A DNA stretch of 64,000 nt from Actinopolymorpha pittospori (lineage in GTDB: Bacteria > Actinomycetota > Actinomycetes > Propionibacteriales > Actinopolymorphaceae), in assembly GCF_014873875.1 (NCBI RefSeq), contig NZ_JADBEM010000001.1, forward strand, positions 3,224,001 through 3,288,000, given 5' to 3'. Shown one piece after another: positions 27,968 through 36,557 of the stretch. The translations under genes were made by a program, and so were the position numbers. The notes under the pieces were generated by a model. That model searched no databases, had not been told where the DNA came from, and saw nothing but the letters and a program-made list of their open reading frames with translations. The stretch's first letter is position 1. Each line of letters starts with the position of its first letter.

Positions 27968-29205
27968 CCGAGTCCACATCCGTCCACGCCACGACCGGCT
28001 CGGTCACCCCGGCCGACGCCGGCGTCTGGGCGGACCTCGTGGGTCAGGAACCCACGGTCGCCGTACTCCGCACCGCGGCCGCCGCGGCCGCGGTCCGACT
28101 CGGTGGCGACAAGTCCGCAGCGGCCGGGTCCGGCATGACGCACGCCTGGCTCCTGACCGGACCACCCGGGTCGGGCCGGTCCAACGCCGCCCGTGCGTTC
28201 GCGGCCGCCCTGCAGTGCGAGCGGGGCGGGTGCGGCGAGTGCACGGCCTGCCGTTCCGCTCTGGCCGGCACCCATCCCGACGTCACCCTGGTCCGGACCG
28301 AACAGCTCTCGCTCCGCGTCGACGAGATCCGCGAACTGGTACGCAAGTCGGCCATGTCGCCGGTCGGCCGGCGCTGGCAGATCCTCGTCGTCGAGGACGC
28401 CGACCGGCTCACCGAGCAGGCCGCCGACGCGCTCCTGAAGAGCCTGGAGGAGCCGGCCGAGCGGACCGTCTGGCTGCTCTGCGCGCCGACCGTCGAGGAC
28501 GCCGTACCCACCATCCGGTCTCGGTGCCGGCTGCTGGTTCTGCGTACGCCACCGACGGCTGCCGTCGCGGAGGTACTCCAGCGCAGGTACGCCGTCGACC
28601 CGGCCGTCGCAACCTTCGCCGCACGGGCGTCACAGGGGCATATCGGACGCGCTCGGGCGCTCGCCACCCAGGAGGAAGTGCGGGTGCGGCGTCAGCAGGT
28701 GCTGGCCGTTCCCAGTCGCCTTCGTGACCTGGCCAGCTGCCTCGCCGCGGCCGCGAGCCTCGTCGAACTCGCCGCGGAGGAGGCCAAGGCCACCACCACC
28801 GAACTCGACGCGGCAGAGAAGGCGGAGCTGGAACGCGCGTTCGGGGTGTCCGGGAGCGGCGGTCGCGGTGGGCGGCCCCGGCAGCTCCAGACGGCGCAGA
28901 AGGACCTGGAGGACCAACAGAAGGTACGGGCCAAGCGCCTCCAACGCGATGCGCTCGACCGGGCTCTGCTCGACCTGATCGCCTACTATCGCGACGTTCT
29001 GGCGGTCGCGTTGGGCACCCGCGCCGAGCTTGTCAACGAAGAGTTGCGGGAGGACGTCCAACGCCGGGCGGCGAGCAGCCGGCCGGAGGAGATCCTCCGC
29101 AACATCGACGCGATCCTCGCCTGCCGTGAGGCGATCGCGGCCAACGTCGCGCCGCTCCTCGCCGCCGAGTCCATGACGATCTCGCTCTGGAACCAGCCGC
29201 ACTGA
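27964..29205 (+). CDS. holB: DNA polymerase III delta' subunit
   Basis: Clamp-loader subunit of 413 aa. The P-loop 'TGPPGSGRSNAARAF' has Arg in place of Lys, as is common in non-hydrolysing delta'. The zinc module is CERGGCGECTACR (four Cys). 'LVVEDADRLTEQAADALLKSLEEP' carries the Walker B-like and sensor helix, and 'PTIRSRCRLL' follows. The C-terminal collar domain has a Gly/Arg insert around residue 300. Translationally coupled to tmk by a 4-nt overlap, the usual actinobacterial order. Confidence 0.95.
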   Translation: MTESTSVHATTGSVTPADAGVWADLVGQEPTVAVLRTAAAAAAVRLGGDKSAAAGSGMTHAWLLTGPPGSGRSNAARAFAAALQCERGGCGECTACRSALAGTHPDVTLVRTEQLSLRVDEIRELVRKSAMSPVGRRWQILVVEDADRLTEQAADALLKSLEEPAERTVWLLCAPTVEDAVPTIRSRCRLLVLRTPPTAAVAEVLQRRYAVDPAVATFAARASQGHIGRARALATQEEVRVRRQQVLAVPSRLRDLASCLAAAASLVELAAEEAKATTTELDAAEKAELERAFGVSGSGGRGGRPRQLQTAQKDLEDQQKVRAKRLQRDALDRALLDLIAYYRDVLAVALGTRAELVNEELREDVQRRAASSRPEEILRNIDAILACREAIAANVAPLLAAESMTISLWNQPH

Positions 29206-29324
29206 TCTTCGCGACGGACCCGCAACGGCCTCCCTCCACGTCCACAGCCCTGTGGAAGGCCGACGGCCCCCTCAGCCGTATCTCGTAAGGTGGCGTGGGG
29301 AACGACGCCGAAGGGTGGAGACGC

Positions 29325-30938
29325 GTGCGACAAACGAGCACGAAACGGGTCGTGGCGGCGCTGGTCGTGGTGGCGATCGCCGTCCTGTCCGGCTGTGCCC
29401 TCACGCCGAAGGCGGTGGACGTGGTCGAGCGGCCGCTCACCGGCTCGGACGCGCAGTCTCCCGGCGCGAAGGGCGGCGAGTCCGCCCAGTCCGGGTCAGA
29501 TCCGGCACCCGCGCCCTCCGACGTCCCCGCGGGCCTGCGGCGCTTCTACGACCAGAAGCTGCGCTGGGAGTCGTGCGCGAGTGGCGTCTCGTTCCAGTGC
29601 GCGACCCTCGAGGTCCCGCTCGACTACCGCCACCCGGGCGGGCAGACCATCGAGCTCGCCGTCCTCCGGCTTCCCACCAAGGACCGCGACCGGCGGCTGG
29701 GGTCGCTCGTCGTCAACCCGGGTGGTCCGGGCGGCTCCGGCGTCGACTACGCCGCGAGCGCGCCCTGGGTGGTGAGCCCCCCGGTCCTCAACCGCTACGA
29801 CATCGTGGGCTTCGACCCGCGCGGCGTCGCCCGGAGCAACCCGGTCGACTGCCTCACCGACAAGCAGATGGACAGCTACCTCGCGGCCGACGGTTCGCCC
29901 GACGACGCGAAGGAGCGGCAGACGCTGCTCAACGAAGCGCGGGAGTTCGCCGCCGGCTGCAGGACCCGCAGCGGCGCCATCCTCGGCCACGTCTCCACCG
30001 ACGACGCGGCCCGCGACATGGATGTCCTGCGCGGCGCCCTCGGCGACAAGCAGCTGACGTATCTCGGCAAGTCCTACGGCACCTACCTCGGGGCGAAGTA
30101 CGCCGAGCTGTTCCCCCAGCGGGCTGGGCGCCTGGTGCTCGACGGCGCGCTCGACCCGACCCTGAGTGCCCGCGACCTCGGGCTTGAGCAGGCCAAGGGC
30201 TTCGAGGTGGCGCTCCGGGCGTTCCTCACCGACTGCGTCCAACGCACCGACTGCCCGCTCGGCCGCTCGCTGCCGGAGGCCTACCAGAAGCTCGACGCCT
30301 TCCTGGCCCAGGTCGACCGGGCCCCGCTGCCCACCGGCCAGTCCCGCGAGCTCACCCAGTCCCTCGCCGTCACCGGCGTGATCATGCCGCTGTACGTCAA
30401 GGAGTACTGGCCGCGGCTGCGGGGCGCCCTCCGGTCCGGTCTGGCCGGCGACGGGAGCCGGTTGCTCGCCATGGCCGACGAGTACGTCGAGCGCGACTCC
30501 AACGGCACCTACCGCAACAACTCCGGTGAGGCGATCGTCGCCGTCAACTGCCTGGACCGGCCCGACCTCCGCTCGGTGAAGCAGGCCGAGGAGGAGCAGC
30601 CCGCCTTCGTGAAGGCATCGCCGCGGTTCGGCGCCTACATCCTCTGGGGCTCGCTGACCTGCGCCGAGTGGCCGTACAAGGCGGTCGACAAGCCGGCGGC
30701 CATCCACGCGGCAGGAGCCAAGCCGATCCTGGTCGTCGGCACCACCCGCGACCCGGCGACGCCCTACGACTGGGCGGTCCGCCTGGCCAAGCAGCTCGAC
30801 TCCGGCGTCCTCCTGACCCGTGAAGGAGACGGACATACCGGCTACATGCAGGGCAACAAGTGCACCGACCGGGCCGTCGAGAACTTCCTGATCAACGGGA
30901 AACCACCCCGCGACGGGACCAGATGTGAGGCGGGGTGA
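29325..30938 (+). CDS. secreted alpha/beta hydrolase, tripeptidyl aminopeptidase (SlpD/SlpE-like)
   Basis: Exported peptidase-like lipoprotein of 537 aa. GTG 29325 was chosen (GGTGGAG upstream) over an earlier in-frame start. The signal peptide ends in the lipobox VLSGC. The catalytic triad is visible: Ser250 in GKSYG, Asp in 'TTRDPATPYDWA', and His in 'GDGHTGYM'. The oxyanion-hole stretch is 'VVNPGGPGGSGVDY'. The C-terminal TAP-like domain is complete with two Cys pairs. In Streptomyces these enzymes follow holB and cleave N-terminal tripeptides outside the cell. Confidence 0.9.
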   Translation: MRQTSTKRVVAALVVVAIAVLSGCALTPKAVDVVERPLTGSDAQSPGAKGGESAQSGSDPAPAPSDVPAGLRRFYDQKLRWESCASGVSFQCATLEVPLDYRHPGGQTIELAVLRLPTKDRDRRLGSLVVNPGGPGGSGVDYAASAPWVVSPPVLNRYDIVGFDPRGVARSNPVDCLTDKQMDSYLAADGSPDDAKERQTLLNEAREFAAGCRTRSGAILGHVSTDDAARDMDVLRGALGDKQLTYLGKSYGTYLGAKYAELFPQRAGRLVLDGALDPTLSARDLGLEQAKGFEVALRAFLTDCVQRTDCPLGRSLPEAYQKLDAFLAQVDRAPLPTGQSRELTQSLAVTGVIMPLYVKEYWPRLRGALRSGLAGDGSRLLAMADEYVERDSNGTYRNNSGEAIVAVNCLDRPDLRSVKQAEEEQPAFVKASPRFGAYILWGSLTCAEWPYKAVDKPAAIHAAGAKPILVVGTTRDPATPYDWAVRLAKQLDSGVLLTREGDGHTGYMQGNKCTDRAVENFLINGKPPRDGTRCEAG

Positions 30939-30991
30939 GCGGGCCCGCACCGGTGCCCGGTATGCTCATCGCTCGTGTCTTCGAGACACTT

Positions 30992-31065
30992 GCCGCCTTA
31001 GCTCAGTCGGCCAGAGCGACGCACTCGTAATGCGTAGGTCGTGGGTTCGATTCCCACAGGCGGCT
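30992..31065 (+). tRNA. tRNA-Thr (anticodon CGT)
   Basis: Complete cloverleaf: 7-bp acceptor (GCCGCCT/AGGCGGC), D-arm, anticodon arm ACGCA-CTCGTAA-TGCGT, 5-nt variable loop, T-arm GTGGG-TTCGATT-CCCAC. The loop gives CGT, which reads the ACG codon. CCA follows directly in the DNA (31066-31068). Its 3' half is the attachment site of the downstream element; the gene stays intact after insertion. Confidence 0.97.
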
Positions 31066-31066
31066 C
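31024..31066 (+). repeat. attL, 43-bp core
   Basis: From the anticodon arm to the first C of CCA in tRNA-Thr; identical to 49709-49751 in the same orientation. The int gene points towards it. Confidence 0.95.
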
Positions 31067-31121
31067 CACTCGAATCCGGCTCTGACCTGCGGAAACGTGG
31101 TCGGCGCCGGTTTGCTGTTCG

Positions 31122-31137
31122 CGGGGGCATGCCCCCG
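31122..31137. terminator. perfect 16-bp palindrome after int
   Basis: CGGGGGCATGCCCCCG, between the end of int and attL. Possible terminator for the leftward operon, or a recombination-protein site next to the repeated GTGGTCTCA motifs. Confidence 0.4.
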
Positions 31138-31157
31138 TGGTCTCAGTTGTGGTCTCA
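31137..31157 (+). repeat. doubled GTGGTCTCA motif near attL
   Basis: GTGGTCTCA at 31137-31145 and 31149-31157, 12 bp apart. The same doublet occurs near attR at 49591-49611, same orientation. The position suggests arm-type integrase or Xis binding sites; this is an inference. Confidence 0.6.
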
Positions 31158-31164
31158 ATTGGGC

Positions 31165-32469
31165 TCACTCGCCACCTCCGAACAGAGCCCGGCCAATCCG
31201 TGCTGCGGCGTCCTGAGCGAGCACCGATCCGACGTGGGTGTAGCCCTGGGTGACCCTCAAATCGGAGTGCCCGAGGATCTCCTGGACCACCCGAATGTCG
31301 ACGCCCTGCTCCAGGAGCAGCGTGCCCGCGGTGTGCCGGCCATCGTGGACCCTCGCATCACCGACCCCAGCGATCTTCAGCAGCGTCTTCCACTCCTCCC
31401 AGTCGTCCCGGTGGTCGATCGGCCGGCCATTGGCCTGGGCGAACACCAGGTCGTGGTCCTCCCACAGGTTCGCCGCGGTGACCTGCTCCCGCTCCTGCCA
31501 CGCTCGGTGGGCCTGCAGGACAGGGACGAGCTCGGGCGGTAGCGGAACCATCCGCCGGCTCTTGCCCTTCGGCTCCCGGAACACCAGGCCACCGTTGCGG
31601 CGCTGCGGGCAACTCGAGGCATGCCGGACGCACCCCTTCGGGCATGGCGGCGGGCACCCGCGCTTCGCCTTCGCATGCTCGGTGCAGTCGGGCGGGCAGG
31701 GCCGGGTCTTGTGGAGCCGTGCACCACAGACGTGCGGGTCGTCGCATCCGTGGCGCCAGGCGGTGCGCTGGAGCTGCCAGAAGACCTTGACCGTTCTCCG
31801 CTCCAGATCCAGGTACGACCAGCGCAGACCGAGCACTTCGCCCTGGCGGAGCCCGAGAGCCAGCCCGACCGACCACCGAGCCGCGTTGCGACGCCCCAGC
31901 GAGGCACGCAGGATCCGGCGCGCTTCGTCCTCGGTGAACGCCTTCATCGCCGGCGGCCGAGCGGACGGGGCGTCGACGAGCCGCGCCACGTTGCGGCTGA
32001 CCTTGCCGCGCCGGAGCGCGACCTCCAGGGCCCGCGACAGGATCCGGTGCACCTTCAGCGCATGGCTGGGAGCCTTTCCCGCGTCGATCATCCGTGTGTA
32101 GAGCCGATCGAGCTGCTCGGGCTGCAGACGGTCGAGCCGGACGCCGCCCAGGTGGGGGAGGATCCAGGTCCGCGTCTTCGACCAGTAGTCGTAATAGGTC
32201 TTGGGAGCCAGCTCCCGGGCCGCGATGTCGTCGAGATAGACCGTCATCCACTCCCGGACAGTCGGTGCGCGACCGGCTTTGCTGATCGTCCCGCGGTCGC
32301 GGTCTCGTTCGAGCCGGCGGACCTTCTTGCGTACTTCGGCCTCGGTGCGCGACCGAACATGACGCCGATCGGGTAGCCCGTTGTCGCGGTAGCCGACCCA
32401 GACCCGGCCGTGCCACCAGCCGTCGCTCCCGAAGTAGACGGAGGAGTGCAGGTTCGGAGCCCGTCCCAT
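31165..32469 (-). CDS. int: tyrosine site-specific integrase
   Basis: 434-aa tyrosine recombinase that inserts and excises the element at tRNA-Thr. It has an N-terminal AP2-like arm-binding region, a SAM-like core-binding domain around residues 70-160, and a catalytic domain with Arg in 'LGLRQGEVLGLRW', HDGRHTAG (HxxR), LGHSD, and the nucleophile Tyr in 'VTQGYTHVGS'. A Cys/His-rich insert (about residues 240-290, eight Cys) interrupts the catalytic domain; such inserts occur in other actinomycete integrases. It lies next to attL, directly after xis. Confidence 0.96.
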   Translation of the reverse strand: MGRAPNLHSSVYFGSDGWWHGRVWVGYRDNGLPDRRHVRSRTEAEVRKKVRRLERDRDRGTISKAGRAPTVREWMTVYLDDIAARELAPKTYYDYWSKTRTWILPHLGGVRLDRLQPEQLDRLYTRMIDAGKAPSHALKVHRILSRALEVALRRGKVSRNVARLVDAPSARPPAMKAFTEDEARRILRASLGRRNAARWSVGLALGLRQGEVLGLRWSYLDLERRTVKVFWQLQRTAWRHGCDDPHVCGARLHKTRPCPPDCTEHAKAKRGCPPPCPKGCVRHASSCPQRRNGGLVFREPKGKSRRMVPLPPELVPVLQAHRAWQEREQVTAANLWEDHDLVFAQANGRPIDHRDDWEEWKTLLKIAGVGDARVHDGRHTAGTLLLEQGVDIRVVQEILGHSDLRVTQGYTHVGSVLAQDAAARIGRALFGGGE

Positions 32470-32479
32470 TCCGTCCTCC

Positions 32480-32692
32480 TCAGGCCGCGGTGGAGTCGGT
32501 CAGCCCTGCCACGTACCGCTCGATCGCCGCGACCGGGATCCGACGTCGACGGCCGATACGCACGCTCGCCAGCTGGCCAGTCCGGATCAACTCATAGACA
32601 GACGTCCGCGAGATCCGCAGAGCTTGCGCGGTCTCCTCAGCCGTGAGAAGGAACGTGACCGGCACCGTCACCCGGCGGTCCTTGTCTTCCAT
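32480..32692 (-). CDS. xis: excisionase/helix-turn-helix DNA-binding protein
   Basis: 70-aa MerR/excise-type winged helix protein: 'LLTAEETAQALRISRTSVYE' then 'LIRTGQLASVRIGRRRRIP' and 'AAIERYV', the full pattern of AICE excisionases. It directs the integrase to excise the element. 10 bp upstream of int, likely co-transcribed. Confidence 0.93.
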   Translation of the reverse strand: MEDKDRRVTVPVTFLLTAEETAQALRISRTSVYELIRTGQLASVRIGRRRRIPVAAIERYVAGLTDSTAA

Positions 32693-32731
32693 AAGGCTTA
32701 TCCCTTTCTGATCGTGCTTGGCACCTTCGTG

Positions 32732-34375
32732 TCAACCGTTGGTTGCGATCTCCAGGCGGCCGGCCTGTCGTCGCTCCCGTGCCATGGCAGCGGCGGTGTT
32801 GGCGAGGAGAGCGTCACCGGTGGTGTGCCAGCCGGTGCCGGTGTAGACGAGTTCGCCCACGACCGCCAGGACCTCGTTTTCCTCGAGGTGATCGCCGGAT
32901 TCGTGGTGTGCTCTCCGCCAGTCGATGCGGGCTTGGCGGAGTTGGCGGAAGGTGGCGGAGTAGCGGCGGGATTTGGTGAAGAAGTGGCCGCCGTAGCCGA
33001 GCATGTGCGCCCACCGCCGCAGCCGGTAGTACTTGCCGTCCTCCCATTCGCTGGTGGTCTGCAGACCTCGTTGGGACAGCCGCCAGCAGGCGGCGATGAG
33101 CCGTCCGGGGTGGGTGTCGTTGGCGTAGAAGTCCACCGTCGACGGTGTGATCTTTCGTGAGGTGTGGCCGGTGGCTTCGGTGGCCTTCGTGGCGTACTTG
33201 GCGAGGTAGCCGGCGACGGCGTTGCCGGAGAGCATGCGGGCGCGGCCGTGGTGGTCGAGTTCGGCGGCGACGCGTTCGTCGGTGAGCTTGTCGTCCCCGC
33301 GCATCCGGACCGGGCGTACGTCGACCTGCTCACCCCAGGCGAGTAGCCATCCGTCTGGCTCGTCGACGAGGAGCCGGCGGCGGTGGTCGGCGACGACCAG
33401 GGCGGGGGTGGTGTAGGTGGTGCGTGCCACGGCGTACTGCAGCAGGGAGGAGAGCAGGAAGCTGTTCGCCCACGCCGGCGGCGCCACCACCGTCTCGGGG
33501 TTGTCGAAGTCGATGCCGTCGAAGCGGGCGAGGATGTGGAAGTGGACCAGGCCGCGGCGCTGGAACTCCGCGACCTTCCCGAAGCTGATCCGGACCGGGG
33601 TCTTCCACCTGGCCTTGCCCGTCTCCGGGTCGACGATCCGTTCCGTGTAGCCGCGGTGGCGGGCCCACTTGTGCAGCATCCGGTTGGCCCTGATGGTGGT
33701 GCGTCGCCACAGTTCGCCGGCGAACGCGTTCCACACCGCGTGGTGCTCGTAGTCGTAACACTCGGCGCATAGGGGCTGGCCGAGCTGCTCGTCGCCGTCG
33801 CTGTGGCGGCGCATGCACCGCACGTCGACGCCGTGTGGGCACAGGTCCGGGGTGCGTCTGGCCCGGCACGGCGTGGGCTGCCCCTTCTTCGTGGTGCGGG
33901 TGGTGTGGACGATGCCGAAGCCGGGGGCGGTCGTGGTGGCGAACACCGCCGGATGCCCGGACACCGACTCTGGGATGCCTTTGCCGCCGCGTAGACCGGC
34001 GAGGACGAGCTGGTAGGCATCAGCCCGGTAGACCTCCGCACACGACGGACACACCGCCGCCCGCCGGTTCCCGCAAGCCTTGTAGAGCACCCCGTCCGGC
34101 ATGTCCGCGGTCGAGACCTCCGGACTTTCCCGGGTGATCTCACCAGAAGTGGTGTCGACGGTGGCCATGCGGAACCTGCCCGCCAGGCGGACGGGTTGGG
34201 AGCAGCCGGCCGCGGAGTGCACGTGGCCCAGCCAGCGGCCGTAGTCGTCTCGACCCGCGCGTTGGATCGCGGAGGGGATGGCGAAGTGGGTCTGACCTGC
34301 GGGTGTTTCGGCGGCGGCCACCGCCCCCGGCACCGTGGTGGTGTCGGGGGTGATGGTCGACGTCGAGGGGGTCAC
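32732..34375 (-). CDS. repSA: RepSA-like rolling-circle replication initiator
   Basis: Initiator of 547 aa, related to RepSA of pSAM2. The start is GTG 34375, which overlaps the upstream ORF as GTGA; the longer ORF to 34603 would overlap a real small gene. A Cys-rich N-terminal region (CPSC, CPHG, CAEC; residues about 100-206) may bind zinc. The HUH motif is 'GLVHFHILARFDG' (HFH at 278-280). The candidate catalytic tyrosines are in YLAKYATK (Y390, Y394). It nicks the double-strand origin of the excised circle. Confidence 0.93.
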   Translation of the reverse strand: MTPSTSTITPDTTTVPGAVAAAETPAGQTHFAIPSAIQRAGRDDYGRWLGHVHSAAGCSQPVRLAGRFRMATVDTTSGEITRESPEVSTADMPDGVLYKACGNRRAAVCPSCAEVYRADAYQLVLAGLRGGKGIPESVSGHPAVFATTTAPGFGIVHTTRTTKKGQPTPCRARRTPDLCPHGVDVRCMRRHSDGDEQLGQPLCAECYDYEHHAVWNAFAGELWRRTTIRANRMLHKWARHRGYTERIVDPETGKARWKTPVRISFGKVAEFQRRGLVHFHILARFDGIDFDNPETVVAPPAWANSFLLSSLLQYAVARTTYTTPALVVADHRRRLLVDEPDGWLLAWGEQVDVRPVRMRGDDKLTDERVAAELDHHGRARMLSGNAVAGYLAKYATKATEATGHTSRKITPSTVDFYANDTHPGRLIAACWRLSQRGLQTTSEWEDGKYYRLRRWAHMLGYGGHFFTKSRRYSATFRQLRQARIDWRRAHHESGDHLEENEVLAVVGELVYTGTGWHTTGDALLANTAAAMARERRQAGRLEIATNG

Positions 34376-34593
34376 GCAGGCCGCCTGCTGGTGATGGGTG
34401 TGATCTTGCGGTCTTCGGGTCGGGTGCCTTCCCGGGCCGCGCAGGAGGGGCAGAGGGCGTTGTCGCCGTCGATGGCCCAGCCGAAGTCGGTGAGGTCTTC
34501 CCGGTCGCAGGGGAGGTCGTTGTGGGTGGTTTCGAAGTCGGCGTCGCAGGAGTCGCAGGTGGCGCCCCACACGGTGTAGGAGCGGACGCTCAC
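34372..34593 (-). CDS. small zinc-ribbon-like protein
   Basis: 73-aa hypothetical protein with CDSC near residue 13 and CPSC near residue 48, the pairs spaced as in a zinc ribbon, and a single Cys between them. Located directly before repSA with a 4-nt GTGA overlap, and overlapping the next ORF too. Small Cys-rich ORFs in this place are common in AICEs; the function is unknown. Confidence 0.8.
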   Translation of the reverse strand: MSVRSYTVWGATCDSCDADFETTHNDLPCDREDLTDFGWAIDGDNALCPSCAAREGTRPEDRKITPITSRRPA

Positions 34594-34880
34594 AGGGGCT
34601 CATCTCCCTTCAACTGGTCGGGGTTGTGGAGGGTGGTGTCGGTGTCGGTGTCGCAGAGCTGGTCGAAGGCGTCGACGATGGCCAGGCCGCGCAGGATCTG
34701 TGCGCGCATGTCGTCCAGGCAGGCGGCCTGGATGGCTTCTTCGAGGAGGAAGGCGAGGACGCCGACGGTGTATGCGTTGCGGGCGGCGATGTTGTGTTGG
34801 TAGCCGTGTTCGATGAGGCGGGCCTTGAACCGCTCCGCATACGAGGCGTCAGGAACGACGGCAGGAGTGGTGTCGCTCAT
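34590..34880 (-). CDS. hypothetical AICE protein
   Basis: 96-aa, helix-rich, acidic; 'YAERFKARLIEHGYQHNIAARNAYTVGVLAFLLEE' in outline. No recognised domain. It overlaps its neighbours on both sides by 4 nt (GTGA and ATGA), so it is a firm member of the conjugation/replication operon. Confidence 0.75.
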   Translation of the reverse strand: MSDTTPAVVPDASYAERFKARLIEHGYQHNIAARNAYTVGVLAFLLEEAIQAACLDDMRAQILRGLAIVDAFDQLCDTDTDTTLHNPDQLKGDEPL

Positions 34881-35215
34881 GCCGCGCCGTCCTCGGCGAT
34901 GTCGTCAACGGTGTAGATGTGCCAGCCCCGCGAATCGCTCGCGTAGAAGAGGGAGCCTTGGAAGATGTGCTCCTCCGGTGTCGGGTTGCCGCAGATCTGC
35001 GCGAGCCGGTCGACCAGGGCCCAGCGCTGTTCGCGGGCACCGGCCATCTTGGTGACCTGGACGTCGACGCGACGGTCATAGCCGGTGACGACGATGTAGA
35101 GCGCCTGGGGAGGGATCTCGTGACCGTGCTCTCGGAGGAGTAGCGCGGCTCGGTGCAGACCTTCCACCGTGGTCGCGTGTACCGCGGTCGGGTGATCGAT
35201 GGTGGTGGCGGTCAT
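34877..35215 (-). CDS. hypothetical AICE protein
   Basis: 112-aa protein from ATG 35215; the longer open frame to 35689 is spurious because it covers the next gene. The N-terminal helix is 'GLHRAALLLREHGHEIP', then a beta-rich part with 'ALYIVVTGYDRRVDVQVTKM' and a C-terminal 'GWHIYTVDDIAED'. No domain recognised. The ATGA overlap with the flanking genes supports it. Confidence 0.75.
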   Translation of the reverse strand: MTATTIDHPTAVHATTVEGLHRAALLLREHGHEIPPQALYIVVTGYDRRVDVQVTKMAGAREQRWALVDRLAQICGNPTPEEHIFQGSLFYASDSRGWHIYTVDDIAEDGAA

Positions 35216-35682
35216 GCCGCTAGTCCTTTCTCGATGGGTTGGTGGGTGGGGGCGGAGCAGTCGAGGCAGCAGCCGAGTGAGGTGGGGATGGTGTAGCCGG
35301 CGTCGACCTCGCACAGGGGGCAGGTCCGGCGGGCTGCGAGGGCCTTCTCGATGGCATGCAGCTGCGCCAGGGTGGGGATCCGCTTCGGCTTCGCCGCGTC
35401 GATGCGGTACAGGTAGGCGACGGCGGGTTGGCCATGGCGCATCCACATGATCTGGGCGGCGATGGGTTGCCCGCCTGGTCGCAGCTCGAGGGCTAGGAGC
35501 TGCCGTTTCGTGGCGAGCCCGTCCGGGGCCATGTGCCAGGGGTAGGTGGGCATGCCGCCGTGCCGGGCGCCGGTCGGGTCGTCGAACTCGGCCACCAGGC
35601 GCCGGCGGCGAGGACCAGGACGTGGACGTCGGCGAGCTCGTCGGCGGGGCGGCTGGTTGCGGGGGCCGTGGTAGGTGCTCAT
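35212..35682 (-). CDS. RRQRL-type zinc-binding protein
   Basis: 156-aa protein of a family found in AICEs. A basic N-terminal segment precedes 'ATKRQLLALELRPGGQP', a variant of the RRQRL signature, then 'AQIMWMRHGQPAVAYLYRIDAA', and a C-terminal CPLCEVDAGY...CCLDC zinc-binding module. Role unknown. It overlaps the translocase gene by ATGA, which suggests a function in transfer. Confidence 0.85.
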   Translation of the reverse strand: MSTYHGPRNQPPRRRARRRPRPGPRRRRLVAEFDDPTGARHGGMPTYPWHMAPDGLATKRQLLALELRPGGQPIAAQIMWMRHGQPAVAYLYRIDAAKPKRIPTLAQLHAIEKALAARRTCPLCEVDAGYTIPTSLGCCLDCSAPTHQPIEKGLAA

Positions 35683-36557
35683 GCCGCACCCGCCAGCTGT
35701 GGCCCGCGGATGGAGAGGGAGCGGGCGACGAGGGTGTCGATCTCGTCGTCTTCCAAGTAGACGGAGCGGAAGCGGAAGGGGCGGCCTTCTTCGGCGAGGC
35801 AGTAGCCGACGCCGGGGCGGTTGGTGGGGATTTTGGAGGCGTCGTAGCCGAGGTCGGCCCAGCCGGTGCCGAGGATGATGTCGGAGGAGGCTTGGGTGGA
35901 GCATCTGAAGGCGACCCGGTAGGAGAACACGTCCCGCACCCGGGTCGGGACGATCTCTGCGGAGGGGCGCTGGGTTGCGGCGACGACGACGATCCCGGCC
36001 GCGGGGCCTCGCTGCACCAAATCCATGAGCAGGGAGAGGAAGCGTTCTTGGGTGTCGCGGGTGCCGTAGACGGTGGTGAACACCGACAGTTCGTCGATCC
36101 AGACGGTGATCAGGTCCATGCCGTCGCCCTTGACGACCTTGCGGCGTCGGCGGTGGGTGAGCCATTCGTAGCGGCGGTTCATCTCCTCCTGGAGGGTGAA
36201 CAGCACGTGGTTGGCCAGGACGGGGTCGGGTCCGACGAAGAAGTCGGCGGTCTCTTTCCACAGGATCAGTTCGACGATCTTCCCGTCGATGAGGATGATG
36301 CGGGCATCGGTGCACTGGGACATGTGACCGACACCGTTGGAGATGAACCCGGACTTGCCGGAGCGGGACAGCCCGCCGGCGAGCAGGCTCCTGCTGGCGA
36401 GTTCGACCTGGAGGGGCCGGCCGTACTCGTCGATGCCGAAGTGCACCTTGTGGTAGGCCGACAGCCCCGAGACGGAAGTAGCGGGGATGGTGGTGGCGGG
36501 GGTGTCCCCGGCCCGCAGGCCGGGGAGCACCAGTCCGCCGAGTTGGCGGCTAGACAT
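35679..36557 (-). CDS. FtsK/SpoIIIE-domain DNA translocase, TraB-like
   Basis: 292-aa motor domain of the conjugation pump (ATG 36557; an ATG at 36575 is also possible). Walker A is 'GGLSRSGKSGF', Walker B 'LITVWIDELS', with the later 'ATQRPSAEIVPTRVRDVFSYRVAF', as in FtsK-like transfer proteins. Classical TraB proteins carry membrane helices and a DNA-reading winged helix on the same chain; here those parts are absent and a separate membrane protein lies just upstream with overlapping ends. It would move double-stranded plasmid DNA between mycelia. Confidence 0.9.
   Translation of the reverse strand: MSSRQLGGLVLPGLRAGDTPATTIPATSVSGLSAYHKVHFGIDEYGRPLQVELASRSLLAGGLSRSGKSGFISNGVGHMSQCTDARIILIDGKIVELILWKETADFFVGPDPVLANHVLFTLQEEMNRRYEWLTHRRRRKVVKGDGMDLITVWIDELSVFTTVYGTRDTQERFLSLLMDLVQRGPAAGIVVVAATQRPSAEIVPTRVRDVFSYRVAFRCSTQASSDIILGTGWADLGYDASKIPTNRPGVGYCLAEEGRPFRFRSVYLEDDEIDTLVARSLSIRGPQLAGAA

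Noticed and set aside
33383..33772. Plus-strand ORF within repSA.
   Set aside because: Shadow of the HUH initiator; no start signal or conserved motif.
34376..34603. N-terminal extension of RepSA.
   Set aside because: It would overlap almost all of a Cys-rich small gene in another frame and is Arg/Pro/His noise; the GTGA overlap start is better.
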